Source of the DNA: Ciona intestinalis | Taxonomy: Eukaryota > Chordata > Ascidiacea > Phlebobranchia > Cionidae | Direction of reading: 5' to 3' | Assembly: GCF_000224145.3 (NCBI RefSeq) | Contig: NC_020175.2 | Span: forward strand, 2,049,581 to 2,113,580 | DNA: 64,000 nt | In this document: piece by piece, positions 45,601 through 57,600 of the stretch | Numbering within the stretch: the stretch's first letter is position 1 | How the letters are laid out: every line of letters starts with the position of its first letter | Position numbers and translations under genes: made by a program | The notes under the pieces: model-generated | What the model was told of the DNA's origin: nothing | Databases searched by the model: none | The model's input: the letters and a program-made list of their open reading frames with translations, nothing else

Positions 45601-48600
45601 ATTTCTGCTGATAAATTTGTGAAACTTTTCTTTCAGCCACTTTCGGTTGGGGAGGGGTTACAACATTTCGTGGCGATACCGATGCATCGTCGCTTGGCTT
45701 GCGTTTGATCGGCGTGCCGTTCACTATGGAACCTATCCCCAAACCAAGTGGGTAGTTTGGGGCAACTCCTTCAAACATCGCGTAATGTTCTGGTCTAAGA
45801 ACTCCTGGCTGGAAGACATTTTTGTCGCCTGGCATCACTTTGCTCGATGTGAGAGGTTTGGAAGAGATGGCTGATGGTGGAAACGGGAATCCACCATACA
45901 CTGACGCTCCGAGGGATGTGGGGATGAACTCCCAAGGAGAAGGTGGGATTGTGCTCCTCTTTATAGGAGGGGACCCCACTTCGGAGGATGTTCGACGATT
46001 GATGTTGAGGGGAATGCTCTGAGATGGTTTGTTGAGATCTAAGGTTCGATTTGGCTCCTCCGGATACGGTTGGGATGTAGGAGCACGGAAGACTGGTTTT
46101 CCTTGAGTTATCGAACCAAGATGACTGGATGAGGGGCGATCAGGAGAGGATGGTTTATACGGAGACATAGAGATCCCTGTTGGTCGCTCATGCGGTATGT
46201 GCGGTCGATAAACCGTAGAAGCCACTGAAGCACGACTCGGGGAAGCCGAGGAAATGCTTGTGGTTGGTAGAGGTGGTTGGTGGGTGGGTTGGTGGGAGGT
46301 AACCATGCCCATTTGTTTGGCAACTTCTTGGTTGGATTTGATGTCACTTGGCTTTGTGGCAAGCAGCTAAAATGAAAATTTATAGTTTTGGAATTTGTAG
46401 TTTGTAGTATATTTTATTGGTAAAACAGCTTTCTAAACTAAAACTAATAATTTTAAATAAATATTTTTTTAATACAAAACTATATCTTTAAAATGTCCAT
46501 ATATATATATATATAGGGGTAAAAACCTGTATCACAGCAGTGCTGGCGGGGGGTATGTAGGGTTGGCTTGTTCTGAAATAAAATTATAACAAATTTAGTG
46601 TCCAAGCAAATGTTATTAGCAACCAGTTAACCCACTTGTTTTTTAAGAAACTGGTGCTGGGAAAATCAGACAAAAATCTTACTTGGAGTTAAATCTTAAT
46701 GAAGAAACAGGTATTGGGTCCGGAATATCTGCCGAGCGATCTTTCATGGATTGGAGGTCCCTGTCAGTGTAGTGATAGAAACCAGGCATGGGTACTGTGG
46801 AAAAAGAGGGTAAATTTTGAACAGAGATTAATTTGTAAATTTTAAAAATGTATTTTTAAAAAGTATTAAAAAGTATTTTTGAACAGAGATTAATTTGTAA
46901 AGTATATGACAACAAACTAATATGTAAAAAAAATGTATAAAATTTTTTTTTATTAATATAAATATAAAAATATATATAATGATGAAACAAAATAGATTGT
47001 GTTTTGACTTTCTACTAAAACAGTAATACAAACATTTCAATACCTGTCATTGGTGATGGGACAACTGCTGGGGTAAAATCTTTGTCCAAAGAAGTTGCAG
47101 ATGATGGTACAATGTGGTAGGGTTGCGCAACTGTGTGAACGAACTTAATGTAATACTATGAATAAATATTGGCTAAAAAATGAAAGATTTTAAAACCATA
47201 AAAATAAACTAAAACACTTTTTAAAAACATTTTGGGTTTTGAACAGTTTAGACTGAGTTATTCTTGGTAAAATTTAGTTTTAAGAAACCTGATTTGTTTA
47301 TTTTTGTTTTTAATTTAGTTTAAAAAAACTTTATTATTTTTTCATTTAGTTTTTTTATTTTACTTTTAAAAAACTTAATTTTGATAAAATGTTGGTGAAT
47401 ACCTCCCGGATGAGTGACGGAGGATGGTTTTCTTTTCTCTTCAATCCCTGATGTAGATGAGAGGGGTCTCGATGCGGGACGTGGGGGGGTGCTTGATGAT
47501 TGCTTGCCTAGAGAAATATTTGTTTCTGTTATAAAAATGTCCTTTTTCATTTTAATAAGCAAGTGTAATTATTTGGTGTATTTAAGAATGAAAAAGAAGG
47601 TACACACTGTGTTTGTGTATTAGATAAGATACAAAGTTTCAATGCTATATCACAATATTCATTTTTAGATAAGTATTGTAAACTGTCCAATTACAAAAAT
47701 GTAACTGTATCCCAATTCATCATTTGGTTAAAGAGTCCGGCCCACGGTTCTCATGGTTGCGCAGTTTTTTGCATAAGAATAAAGTTTTATGTCTACTGAT
47801 GCTAAATCAACAGCCAGTTTGTGAAAATTCGCTTTAATTTAAAAGTTATGAACGTTTAAAAAATCAAATTTCAAAGTTGTAAAAAACGTCACTCGCGGGC
47901 ACTGTGACGTCACAATGCAATATTTCGTTTATGGGGAAAACCCGGCCTATCAGCGGTTTATCGTTTATTGGTGCAGTTTTGATAGATAAGCAAATCAAAA
48001 CGTTTTTTAAGGTATTAACAGTACTTATGGCTTTAGCAACTTATTGGAAACTATTTCCTAGGGATCCGTGTATAACCACACAAAATAGCCTACCAAGCTT
48101 AGTGGAGAATTAGTTTTCGTGACTTTCTAGGGTTCAGATTTTAAATTCTTTTTGTTTTTTCCCTATATGGCATAGACTATATTTATATCTGTATTTAAAG
48201 ATATCTTATAGGATATAGGAGTTTACCATAAGCCGAGTAATCATGCCCGATTGGTGCTGTGTTTAAAATAGCAAGACAAGAATGACTAACGTAATAATAA
48301 GTATATATATATAGGTGTGTGTGNNNNNNNNNNNNNNNNNNNNNNNNNNNNNNNNNNNNNNNNNNNNNNNNNNTTTAATAAATGCTATTCTTGGTCAACC
48401 CACCAAATTGTGTTGTTGATTTGCTCAGCTTCACTTATTTTCCATGGTCTTGGCCTGTCTACTTCCCCAAGACTTGCTGGAAGTACAGGTTCAAACTGGA
48501 AAGGCTCAATACCTATTGCTAGTGGACTAGGATCTTCGCTTATGTCACTTCATTAGATGAAATACTTCTACCTGACTATACATCACACACTGACACTTTT

Positions 48601-51600
48601 ACATTATTGTTAACTGACAAATTTAAATAGTGTAATACACTTACAAACAATTTTAAAAAATATTAATTTTAAACTAAAATCAGGCCACGGCATTACCTAC
48701 GCATATTTCTTAATTTAAAAGTAACAGAAAATGCTATGTCGACGGTACACTCTGTTTTGCTGCAAACAGCAAAGCCTAAATCAGCTGATCGATTAGAAAA
48801 AATCGTGACGTAATTTACGTCATAGTGCCCGCGAGTGACGCAACAATAGGCGAATTTTTTGGCACTTTTTAAAACGTTTTTTTGGCCAAACTAAATATTT
48901 TTTTCACAAAAAATTACCACAGATAGTATTTATTAAGTGTAAATTTTCATTTAAAACCAACTTGTATGAGCGTGGTCCAGACTCTTTAAACTGCTCCGAA
49001 GTGTATACTTTGAGATTCAATCAAGTTTTGCAGTTTTTTTTATAAACTATTTATTTAGATTTTTTTTGTAAAATATTTAAAAAATGAAGTCCAACCACTG
49101 CGCTAGTAATAAAGCAATATATTTCGCCTAAATGGCATCGTCAGTCTTCTATTCAAATAGAATCAATTCTGTTTGTTATGTTTTAGTAGCACCATACCAT
49201 TACTGTATTTTACTTTTGTATTCGAATCTAATTACGGGATTCGGTATTTAATGACGTCTTCATACATCAGAACTAAACTAACAATTTTTTAAAATTTGGT
49301 AATTTAAAAAAAAAGATTTTTGTTATTGTAGGACTTTCGAGAGAAAACTTTTCACGGCGTTTTTTCAAAGGTTGCTATACGTTTCGGCTTGGCCGTTTTA
49401 GCTTTATACTTATTTTTCTTATAAATACAAAAAGATTTAAAATTCCACATTCAGAATTCTAGATTCGAAATAAAGCATTCTAGGATATCCTAGAATACCT
49501 AATTATTCTGTAATGTGCATCCCTATTACAAGCTATTTAAACTATTTCTTTTTTGTTACAAACAGACCAACAAGTCACTTTGTCACAGTTGGACTATCAG
49601 ATACTATATAATTATAAATGGGTGGCAGATAATAATGTTGCAAAGTTATAATATTAAGCATGCTCCAAGTCCAAGCTTGTGTTAATGGCATTATTAAAGA
49701 GAAAAGTTGCACAATAGTTCATACTTGTTGAGTCAAAAAGCATCACATTTAAAAATAAAACTTCTTACCAACATATTTCAAGTTATGTATGCTCTCTATA
49801 TGCTGACCAGTGCTTAAATATGAAGGGGCAGTTTTGGCAGAAACAGCAGCAGGTCTTTCTGTAACTGCAAAAACAATATTAGATTTAACTGAAAGAGTGT
49901 TAAGTTCGCTTACCTTTTGGTTGCGCAGTAGGCATCGTTCGGTCATGTGCGAGTGTGAAACCAGGAGTGGAGCTTGGTCGTGAACTGTTAAGCTCTGTGA
50001 AAAAAAATATTTAAAATATGAAAAAAATATATATATGTGAAAAAAGATGGCATTTTTCTGAATTTAATATTTAAAACACTTTAACCATTGGAATACAAGA
50101 CTCTTTTTTTTTTAAGTATAACATTTTTATACACGGTCTCACTTAATCGGATTTTGTGAGAAAAGCAAAGCAGACTAAAACTTTATATGGAAGGTTTAGG
50201 GGTATAAAATACTTTAAATTTATATTTTTATTTTTTGATTATGTCATCCTAAAATTGATGACTCCACTATGAATCTTACAATATTGAATATTTCAGAAAC
50301 GAATATATATGAAAATATTGCACACTTAATGAGTGTCTAAATTTTTTTTAAATATTTTTTACTTTATGTTTGCGTGACTGGAAAACGACAGTTGTTATCA
50401 CACGGGTTTAACACCTCGTGCCAGCTTACAAGATACCATGTATATTACTTTCTGGGTGATTCTCTTTTTGAGATTTTTTCTTTTTTTATGTATGGCTGAT
50501 AATTTGGACAACCCATTAGTGACCACTGGGTTGGAGCAATTGCTGATAAGTGTCTTGCCCAAGGACACATACGCCCACAATGGTACCTGGAATCAGCATC
50601 GTCTTCTTCAAAGATTCGGATGAGATGAGGTGAGGCAAGTAAGATGATGGGATCATGGATGCGGGGGGAAGGGACTGGGGACGAGGATCGATGGTGGAAG
50701 AAACAGGAGGAGCACGAGATCTTTTGTTTGCTAAGTTCAACACACCTAAGGTGTAAGAGGAGTTCGTTAAGCCTTGCAAGTGGAATGTTATTACTGCTGA
50801 AATGCAATTACCTATATGCACATTGGATATAGTGGTTAACTTAGAGAAACTTTGATGGTGCCTTTAGGTCACATTTGGGCATCTCTATGCTTTTTCCACA
50901 TACAAATTTTCATTTTTTGTTTGTATGCGCCTTTAATTACAATAAATTTAATACCTAAAACAAGTATTTTTAACAAATAACAAGAAATATATTACTAATA
51001 CAGATAATTCGTGTCTGGAAAAAAGGATTTATTGTGAAAACAATTTAAGAGAGGTGGACGGTTCAACCACCAAGCCTATTTATTTAGAATGCCAGAGTTT
51101 ATAAACTGATATGTCCAGGGTCAGCAGTTTTTGAAATATTTCTTTATGTTTACATGGGGAAATCGAAGTCAACAACAAGTATCTATAATACCCAATTTGA
51201 AATCTTAGTTGACAGTTACTGTTTTAAAGGTTTAAATGTAGTAAGTAGGTATTAGTGGCTACCCACATGGTACTAAGTAACATATTAGAATCAATTAGAT
51301 TTCTTCCAACACAGTCTGTTGTTACAGAAAAATGAGCGAAAATTAAAAAGCCATAAAAATAAAAAAGGAACCGAAAACAGAAACCGGAAAAGAACAGGAT
51401 GAACTGCTATGTCTGCTCCCTATTTGTGTATCACTGCGTAATTTGTATTGCCACACTTTATATTGAAAGCAACATCTTTAATGTTTGTCCAAAATAGTCG
51501 TATAATACATGATACATATAAACATTCATCATAATATTAATATAATGACTTTATTTGTCTCTTCGGAGGTAAAGAAGATTTAGAAATATTTTAATCGAAA

Positions 51601-54600
51601 AGACAGGATATAGCGACAAAACAACACTTGTTTACAGATAAAAACATATTTACAATTAATTGGAAAAAATAAGCGTGGTCGCTACACCTAGAATTACTAC
51701 CTGAATCAACAGTATGAGCAGCAGCAGCAGAAGATGATTGGATAATGTTGGGAGGATTTATAGAAGCACTGGATGCGGAGAGGGAGTGACGAGCTGCTTC
51801 AAGTCGGATGTGGGTGGGAGAGTCATTCACATCATCATCAAACGCATATGGAGAGGAGGAATATTTCACGGATGTTGGGACACTGGTTGTCTGGGGATGT
51901 AGATAGGTGCTAGATCAGCTTTTCTTAAACTGGGGTAAATAAGTTACCAATCGAAATCCACATCAGTTACTGGGAGGAAAAAATGTGCCAATTGTAGTAC
52001 TTTACCAGACATTGAACAACGTTCCCAAAAAGCTAGCACATCCATCGCATTAAGTATAACTGACGTAATTAGTTGTTTTTGCTTTTTAATAAATTAGCGC
52101 TATATTACGTATTGGGGGTAAATCTGACGTTTGTTAAAAGGGTAAAGCATACAAAAAGGTTTAAGAACCACTGTGTTGGATGAATAGGGAAATCCCAATT
52201 CAGTATACATTCATTGAGACAATAGAAAAAGCTTAAGAAGTCTGAAAGACATTTTAAGATAACATAAACGGCACGAAATGGTGGTACGAGGCAGGCTAGT
52301 GACGTAAAATCACCTCGTTATACAGTTTGCCATGCATAGACGGTCGCGTATAACAATGGGTGACATATATATACGCTACAATGAACAGTGACAAGGTCAT
52401 CGATTGTAAACACATCTAGTTGTCACATTTAGAATAACAAATAAATGCAAGTGTTGTTTGACAATCTGCATGCTTCGCATTAAACTGTAAATGTTGAATA
52501 GTACAAATCAAAATTAGTAATAAAGTAAGCAAAAATAAAAAGAAGTAAAAAAACCTTTAAGTGCAGAACTCTTTTTTCGTAAATATTAATTTTTAACTAG
52601 GTTTTATTTTACCTAATAGTTTGCAAAGTACCAGAATGTTTGCAAATTAATCTGCAAAAAATTATAATTTAACATTTTTAACTTAAAACTCACAGCAGTA
52701 GAAGGTATTTCTGAGTTATCTTCATCAGCGCTGCAAGTAGCGCTACTGTCACAATCAGGTTCGGCTTTTTTCCCCTCTACGTCCTTTTTCTTTATCTCCA
52801 ATTTCTCGGATTTAGGATTTACAGGCTTACTTTTAGAAGCAGGAGGAGCAGCACCTTCAACTGGAGTGGACTTATCAACGGAGTCTATGAGCACAAAAAC
52901 AACATCATCATGCTATATTTTTATCTATTTCATAAGGGGTAAGGTCATACAACTCGCCAAAACCAGAGTTTGCAGAAATTGACAAGTTACCCCAACATCC
53001 AGAAAAATACAGCTTGCACAAGTTAAGCATGCTGTTTATCGTAAAATAAGCAACATCTGGTTTAGGTAAAAAAAACTCCCTTTTTAGAAGATTTAACAGC
53101 AGGATAATTGATTAGGGCTGTGGAAAAGTTAATGGTTAACCGCCAAGAAAAGTTCAAGTCGTTAACCGAACTATGACCTTATAGGGCATAAACGTATATC
53201 AATATCTGTCTTATATACACGAAAGGCACGTGTTCGCGTTCGTTGATTGTTGTTTTGCAATAAGACAGAGTGCGCAGGGACGCTGTTGCTTTGATTGTGC
53301 CCTACAACGGCGATTACGTCGTCAATCTTGATTGTTAATACCGCAGGCTAACTAGTTTTGCAACATTATATTGGTGTAATACACAACTTAAATGTTTTCC
53401 TCAGCCAAGCAGCGTGTTTATTACAAAAAAGCAGGCGTTCACACGTGGATTCATTGCATTATAATAGCGATTGTTTGACCTGGCAATTGATTTTGACATA
53501 ATAGCAATTTACACGTTAATAACTGCGTCATAATTGCAATTCACACGTTGATTATTTAGAGGGCAGGTGTTTTAAAATAGGTTTGAATATGAATAAGAAA
53601 GCATTACTTTAACGTTAAGAACGTTTGCCCGTGTATTGCAAGCATAGTTCATACGTACGTCGTAAAGTTGCCTTTAAATTCGCGAAAGAAAAGCGATAAA
53701 CAAGACGCTTTTATTAGGATTACACTTGTATCGGTTAACCGGTTAAAACTGAATGGTTAAGGGTTAAAAAAAAATAGGGAAAATTCACAGCCCTATAATT
53801 GATATTACTAAATAATTTACTTTTATCATTAATATAAGTGGGGATCATAGCATACTGATTAAAATATAAATACCATTTTGGATTCGCTCTTACCAGTAGT
53901 TTTTCCATCTCCAGATTCCAATTTCTTTGTTTGATCAACAGTTTGTTCCACACGAGGTTTTGTCTGCAAAAAAAACAACAAACAAGTTAGTCTATAAAAG
54001 TTAGATAAACCTGTTGTAAAGCTAATCAAAAATAAATGCTTTCATGAGCTGTACCTTTAGACCTCATTTTCAAGACTTGATTCAGACATACTTAAATAGT
54101 TGTAAAAATAATTGAGTTTTATAGATAACGAAATGTTAGCATATATTAAACAATAAACTGTCATAAGAGCATTATAATGTTTATACTATACCTGACAGTA
54201 AGTTTTAATACATAATTGATAAACATGGATATTTGCAAATGTCAATATTTCATTTAAGCCTGCATAGTTAGTGCATGGGAAGAATTTTATTGCACGATAA
54301 AAACAAAAAAAATATTTTAACCTGTTCTTTTCCGGTTTCTGTTTTCGCTTCCTTTTCATTTTTGTGGCTTTTCAATTTTCGCTCATTTTTCTGTAACAAC
54401 AGGGTTGAAAAAAATATAATTGATTCTATATTGTTACTTAGTACCATGTGGGTAACTACATTTAAACCTTTAAAACAGTAACTGTCAACTAAGATTTCAA
54501 ATTGGGTAATACAGATACTTGTTATTGACTTCGATTTCCCCATGTAAACATAAAGAAATATTTCAAAAACTGCTGACCCTAAGATATTTTGAACATGTTT

Positions 54601-57600
54601 CTTAAACAGACTCCTATGCTTTTAGTGTTAAAGGGACTAAAACAGTTTTTTGAGTAAAATAAAAGGTAAACAGTCATACACATTGAGTATATCACACAGA
54701 AAGATTGTTTTTTTTTATAGAACACAGATTTTTGATAAAGAAAGAAAGTAAATAACCTTTTGTTTTTTCTCTGCAGGTTCACCACTAGTTGACACTGGAG
54801 AGTCACCACTCACAGCTCTCTTTGCACTTTGACTTTCTGATATATGGAAAACATAAAGTCACTTTTACTTAATTTAAACTAGGATAGACAAAGTCTTAAA
54901 AAAGGCACCCACATCAAAATAGAGAAACACAGGATTTGACCACTTCTTTATGGCCCCTGTAGTTTTTTTTAATTAAACTCTGAATGAGAAGCAAATTCAA
55001 TTTTGACTTTATAAATACCAAGTTTTTTTTTTGTTTGAGTTTTTTAACTGGGTGACATTGGTCTTTTCTGTTGGCAAGTTATCCCCATTTTTTCAAAGCA
55101 AAACAATGTATTTTGTTTAAATAATTTAAGCATTTAAAAAGCCTCAGTGTTTTCCCTCTAGTAACTGAAACTTATAGTTTTATTATTTTACTTTTACAAA
55201 CGCTGGTACGTGATTTTTGGAACGTGACACCCGTTTAGCCCAGCCACCATTGCTCTACTGCGCATGGAGGTAAATCACTGTCATTTATTTATTTATTTAT
55301 TCAAATACCTTCTGGTGTTGCAGCAGCAGCCAAAGCAGCAGTGATGCGCCGTGTACGTATGTGAGAAGTGGACAGTGTTGCCGCTTCAGTTGTCTCTGGT
55401 TTGGTCACTGTTTTAGTTGTGGAAGCTGTTGTGCTAGGTGGGCTATCAGCCAACTGTGAAAAGATTTGATAGTTCTACGTTTTTAGCCAATGTTACAGCT
55501 AAACCATAAACTTTTAGGAAAAATCTTGATTAGAACAAAAATAATGCAAAAGGTCTTTATAAACAACTTTTCAAATTCATTAAAATATTAATTCATAAAA
55601 CTCATTCAAATTATTAGAAAACAATAATTCAACAATTTTGATTTAAATTAATTGTCTGTGACAAAACTATTTTGGCAAGAACATTTTTTATGTTTGTACC
55701 TACTAACCCCTCAACACAAAATTTAAATATATTTAATTTTTATTATTTTTTTGTTTTTTCTTTATTAATTTTTGTAACCTTATTGTATGATTTTCTTTAT
55801 TAATTTTTATGACCTTATTGTATGATAACTTCACCTTTTTCTCTTCTTCAATGAATGGTTTCTCTTCTTCTGGTTTCTCTTGTTTTGGTTTTGCATCGGT
55901 TGATGAAGTGACATCCGGACTTGGTGTTGTTAAAGTGTCAGGAGACGGGGCGTGGTAACGAGTTCGTCGAGATTCGTTCGTCTACAAAGAAATCTTGTAG
56001 TTCAAGATGGAAAAACATTTATATGACTTTTTACAGCATTTCTATGTTGTAACACTGTGAAATTATTTTTGCTGAAATTTCTTGTTTGCTTTATAAGATA
56101 GGCCATTTGTTTTATTCAAATATTTTATGTTAGTTATGCCCTGTATGTTACCTATATGAGGAAGTCTTGGAATTAAAGATGTAAAAATATGAATACTGTG
56201 TGCTAGGTACTTGTACTTTTTTATGCGGTTTCCAAATCCCGAATGCGACAATAAGTACATATAAATTTTAGATACTGTGTTCAGCCACCAATAGATTGCC
56301 CATAAAACTATGCTGTGCATGCACATTTACAAACTTTACACTGTTACACATAGATGTTCAAACTTTACCTTCTTTTTCCTGCTCTCAGTTATAAGTTGAT
56401 CCAAGCCATGTTTCTTCTTGTAATTGTGGTAAAAATTCTTGACTTGTTGTTCTGACTTATTGGTAACCATGCGTGAGATGGAACAGAAATCTTTCCCATG
56501 CTTTCCAAACCCTGAATTTTAGTATTTTTTGTGGAAAAATACGGTTTTAAGAAAATGGCTGGAAACTGTTCCATTAACTAGACTGTATTAACAGATAAAA
56601 TGTTTATGTCAAGCAAATCAATATTGGGTAAAACTCCAATTACACTCACAAACACAAATAAAGAGGTGATTCCAAACCATAGTAAAGATAAATGTATTTA
56701 AGTTTACTATGCTTGAAACTATTCATTTTAAAAAGTAAAAAAAAAAAAATGACTATTAATTTTAAGTTAGTGTTTTATTATAGCCTTCAAACAATTTCAA
56801 TACTTATTTTTAACCAGGTTGCGAAAAAAATTAGGAATATGTCAATAATGGCTCACATTACAAATTTAAATTTTTATTAAAACCCCAAAATGGGCCTATT
56901 GGGTCTACTTATTAAATTTAAAATGATAAAGCTGGTATACAAGATTTTAGTAACTTTAAAGTATATTGATCCATTATTAGACAAACATATTATTCAAATA
57001 AATTGAAGTGTAGATAAAATTGGAAGAAGCACAATACAAGAATGCGTGCAGGTTCGAATGCTATCTTTTGCAATTTTTGATATTTTCTAATTAATTTGTA
57101 ATTGAATCTTACCTTCCTTAACCAAAGATATTTCTTCCTCCGTCCAATTCATTGTCTGTTTTCGTGCCCCTGAGAATTATAAACATTTTGAGAAATTTGT
57201 ACGAAAGCGTAACCAACAAAAATCAAGTGTAACCACAAGTGCTAATTGAGAAATATATTTCGCCTAAATAGCATCGTCAGTCTCTGCAAAAGAAGTGTAT
57301 AAAAATACAGCGAAGTAATGGAATGGAGAAAACAAAGGAACACAAACACCCGCAACTGCGGACATTAAAAACAACCGAACGGGAGAGGCACACTGGACAG
57401 ACAGAGGAAAGCAGAAAGGTGTACAAGGCGTAAAGAAAGCAAAAAAACGGAGGGGCATGCGACGGATAAAATAATGAGGCGTCTGTTGTGTGTTAAAAAA
57501 CGAACAGTGAGAAAATGAATTAATCCATTCACTTCTCGAACCACGTTAGATTTAACATAAGAGTTGAAAATTCACAGTGTTTTGTTCATTGTGTGACCAC

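Larger units (their letters stand above)
47728..48990. mobile_element. Long inverted-repeat element enclosing an NCoR micro-exon
   Basis: Left TTAAAGA then GTCCGGCCCACG and right CGTGGTCCAGACTCTTTAA are inverted. Inside, CGTCACTCGCGGGCACT near 47886 has an inverse partner near 48820. The 30-base NCoR exon (48256-48227), a gap and a transposon-like open frame (48549-48385) lie between. Either one insertion of about 1.26 kb or two facing copies. Confidence 0.65.

Noticed and set aside
45524..46312. Independent 262-codon Pro/Ser-rich gene on the - strand
   Set aside because: It is part of the 823-base NCoR exon 46366-45544; it carries the NCoR-type GSITQGKP motif and joins in phase.
50398..50623. 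Small proteins on either strand near 50400-50620
   Set aside because: They read through dispersed repeat D and would mimic coding sequence wherever the repeat occurs.
57264..57458. 64-codon - strand frame
   Set aside because: Lies wholly within repeat C and is not conserved in the other copies.
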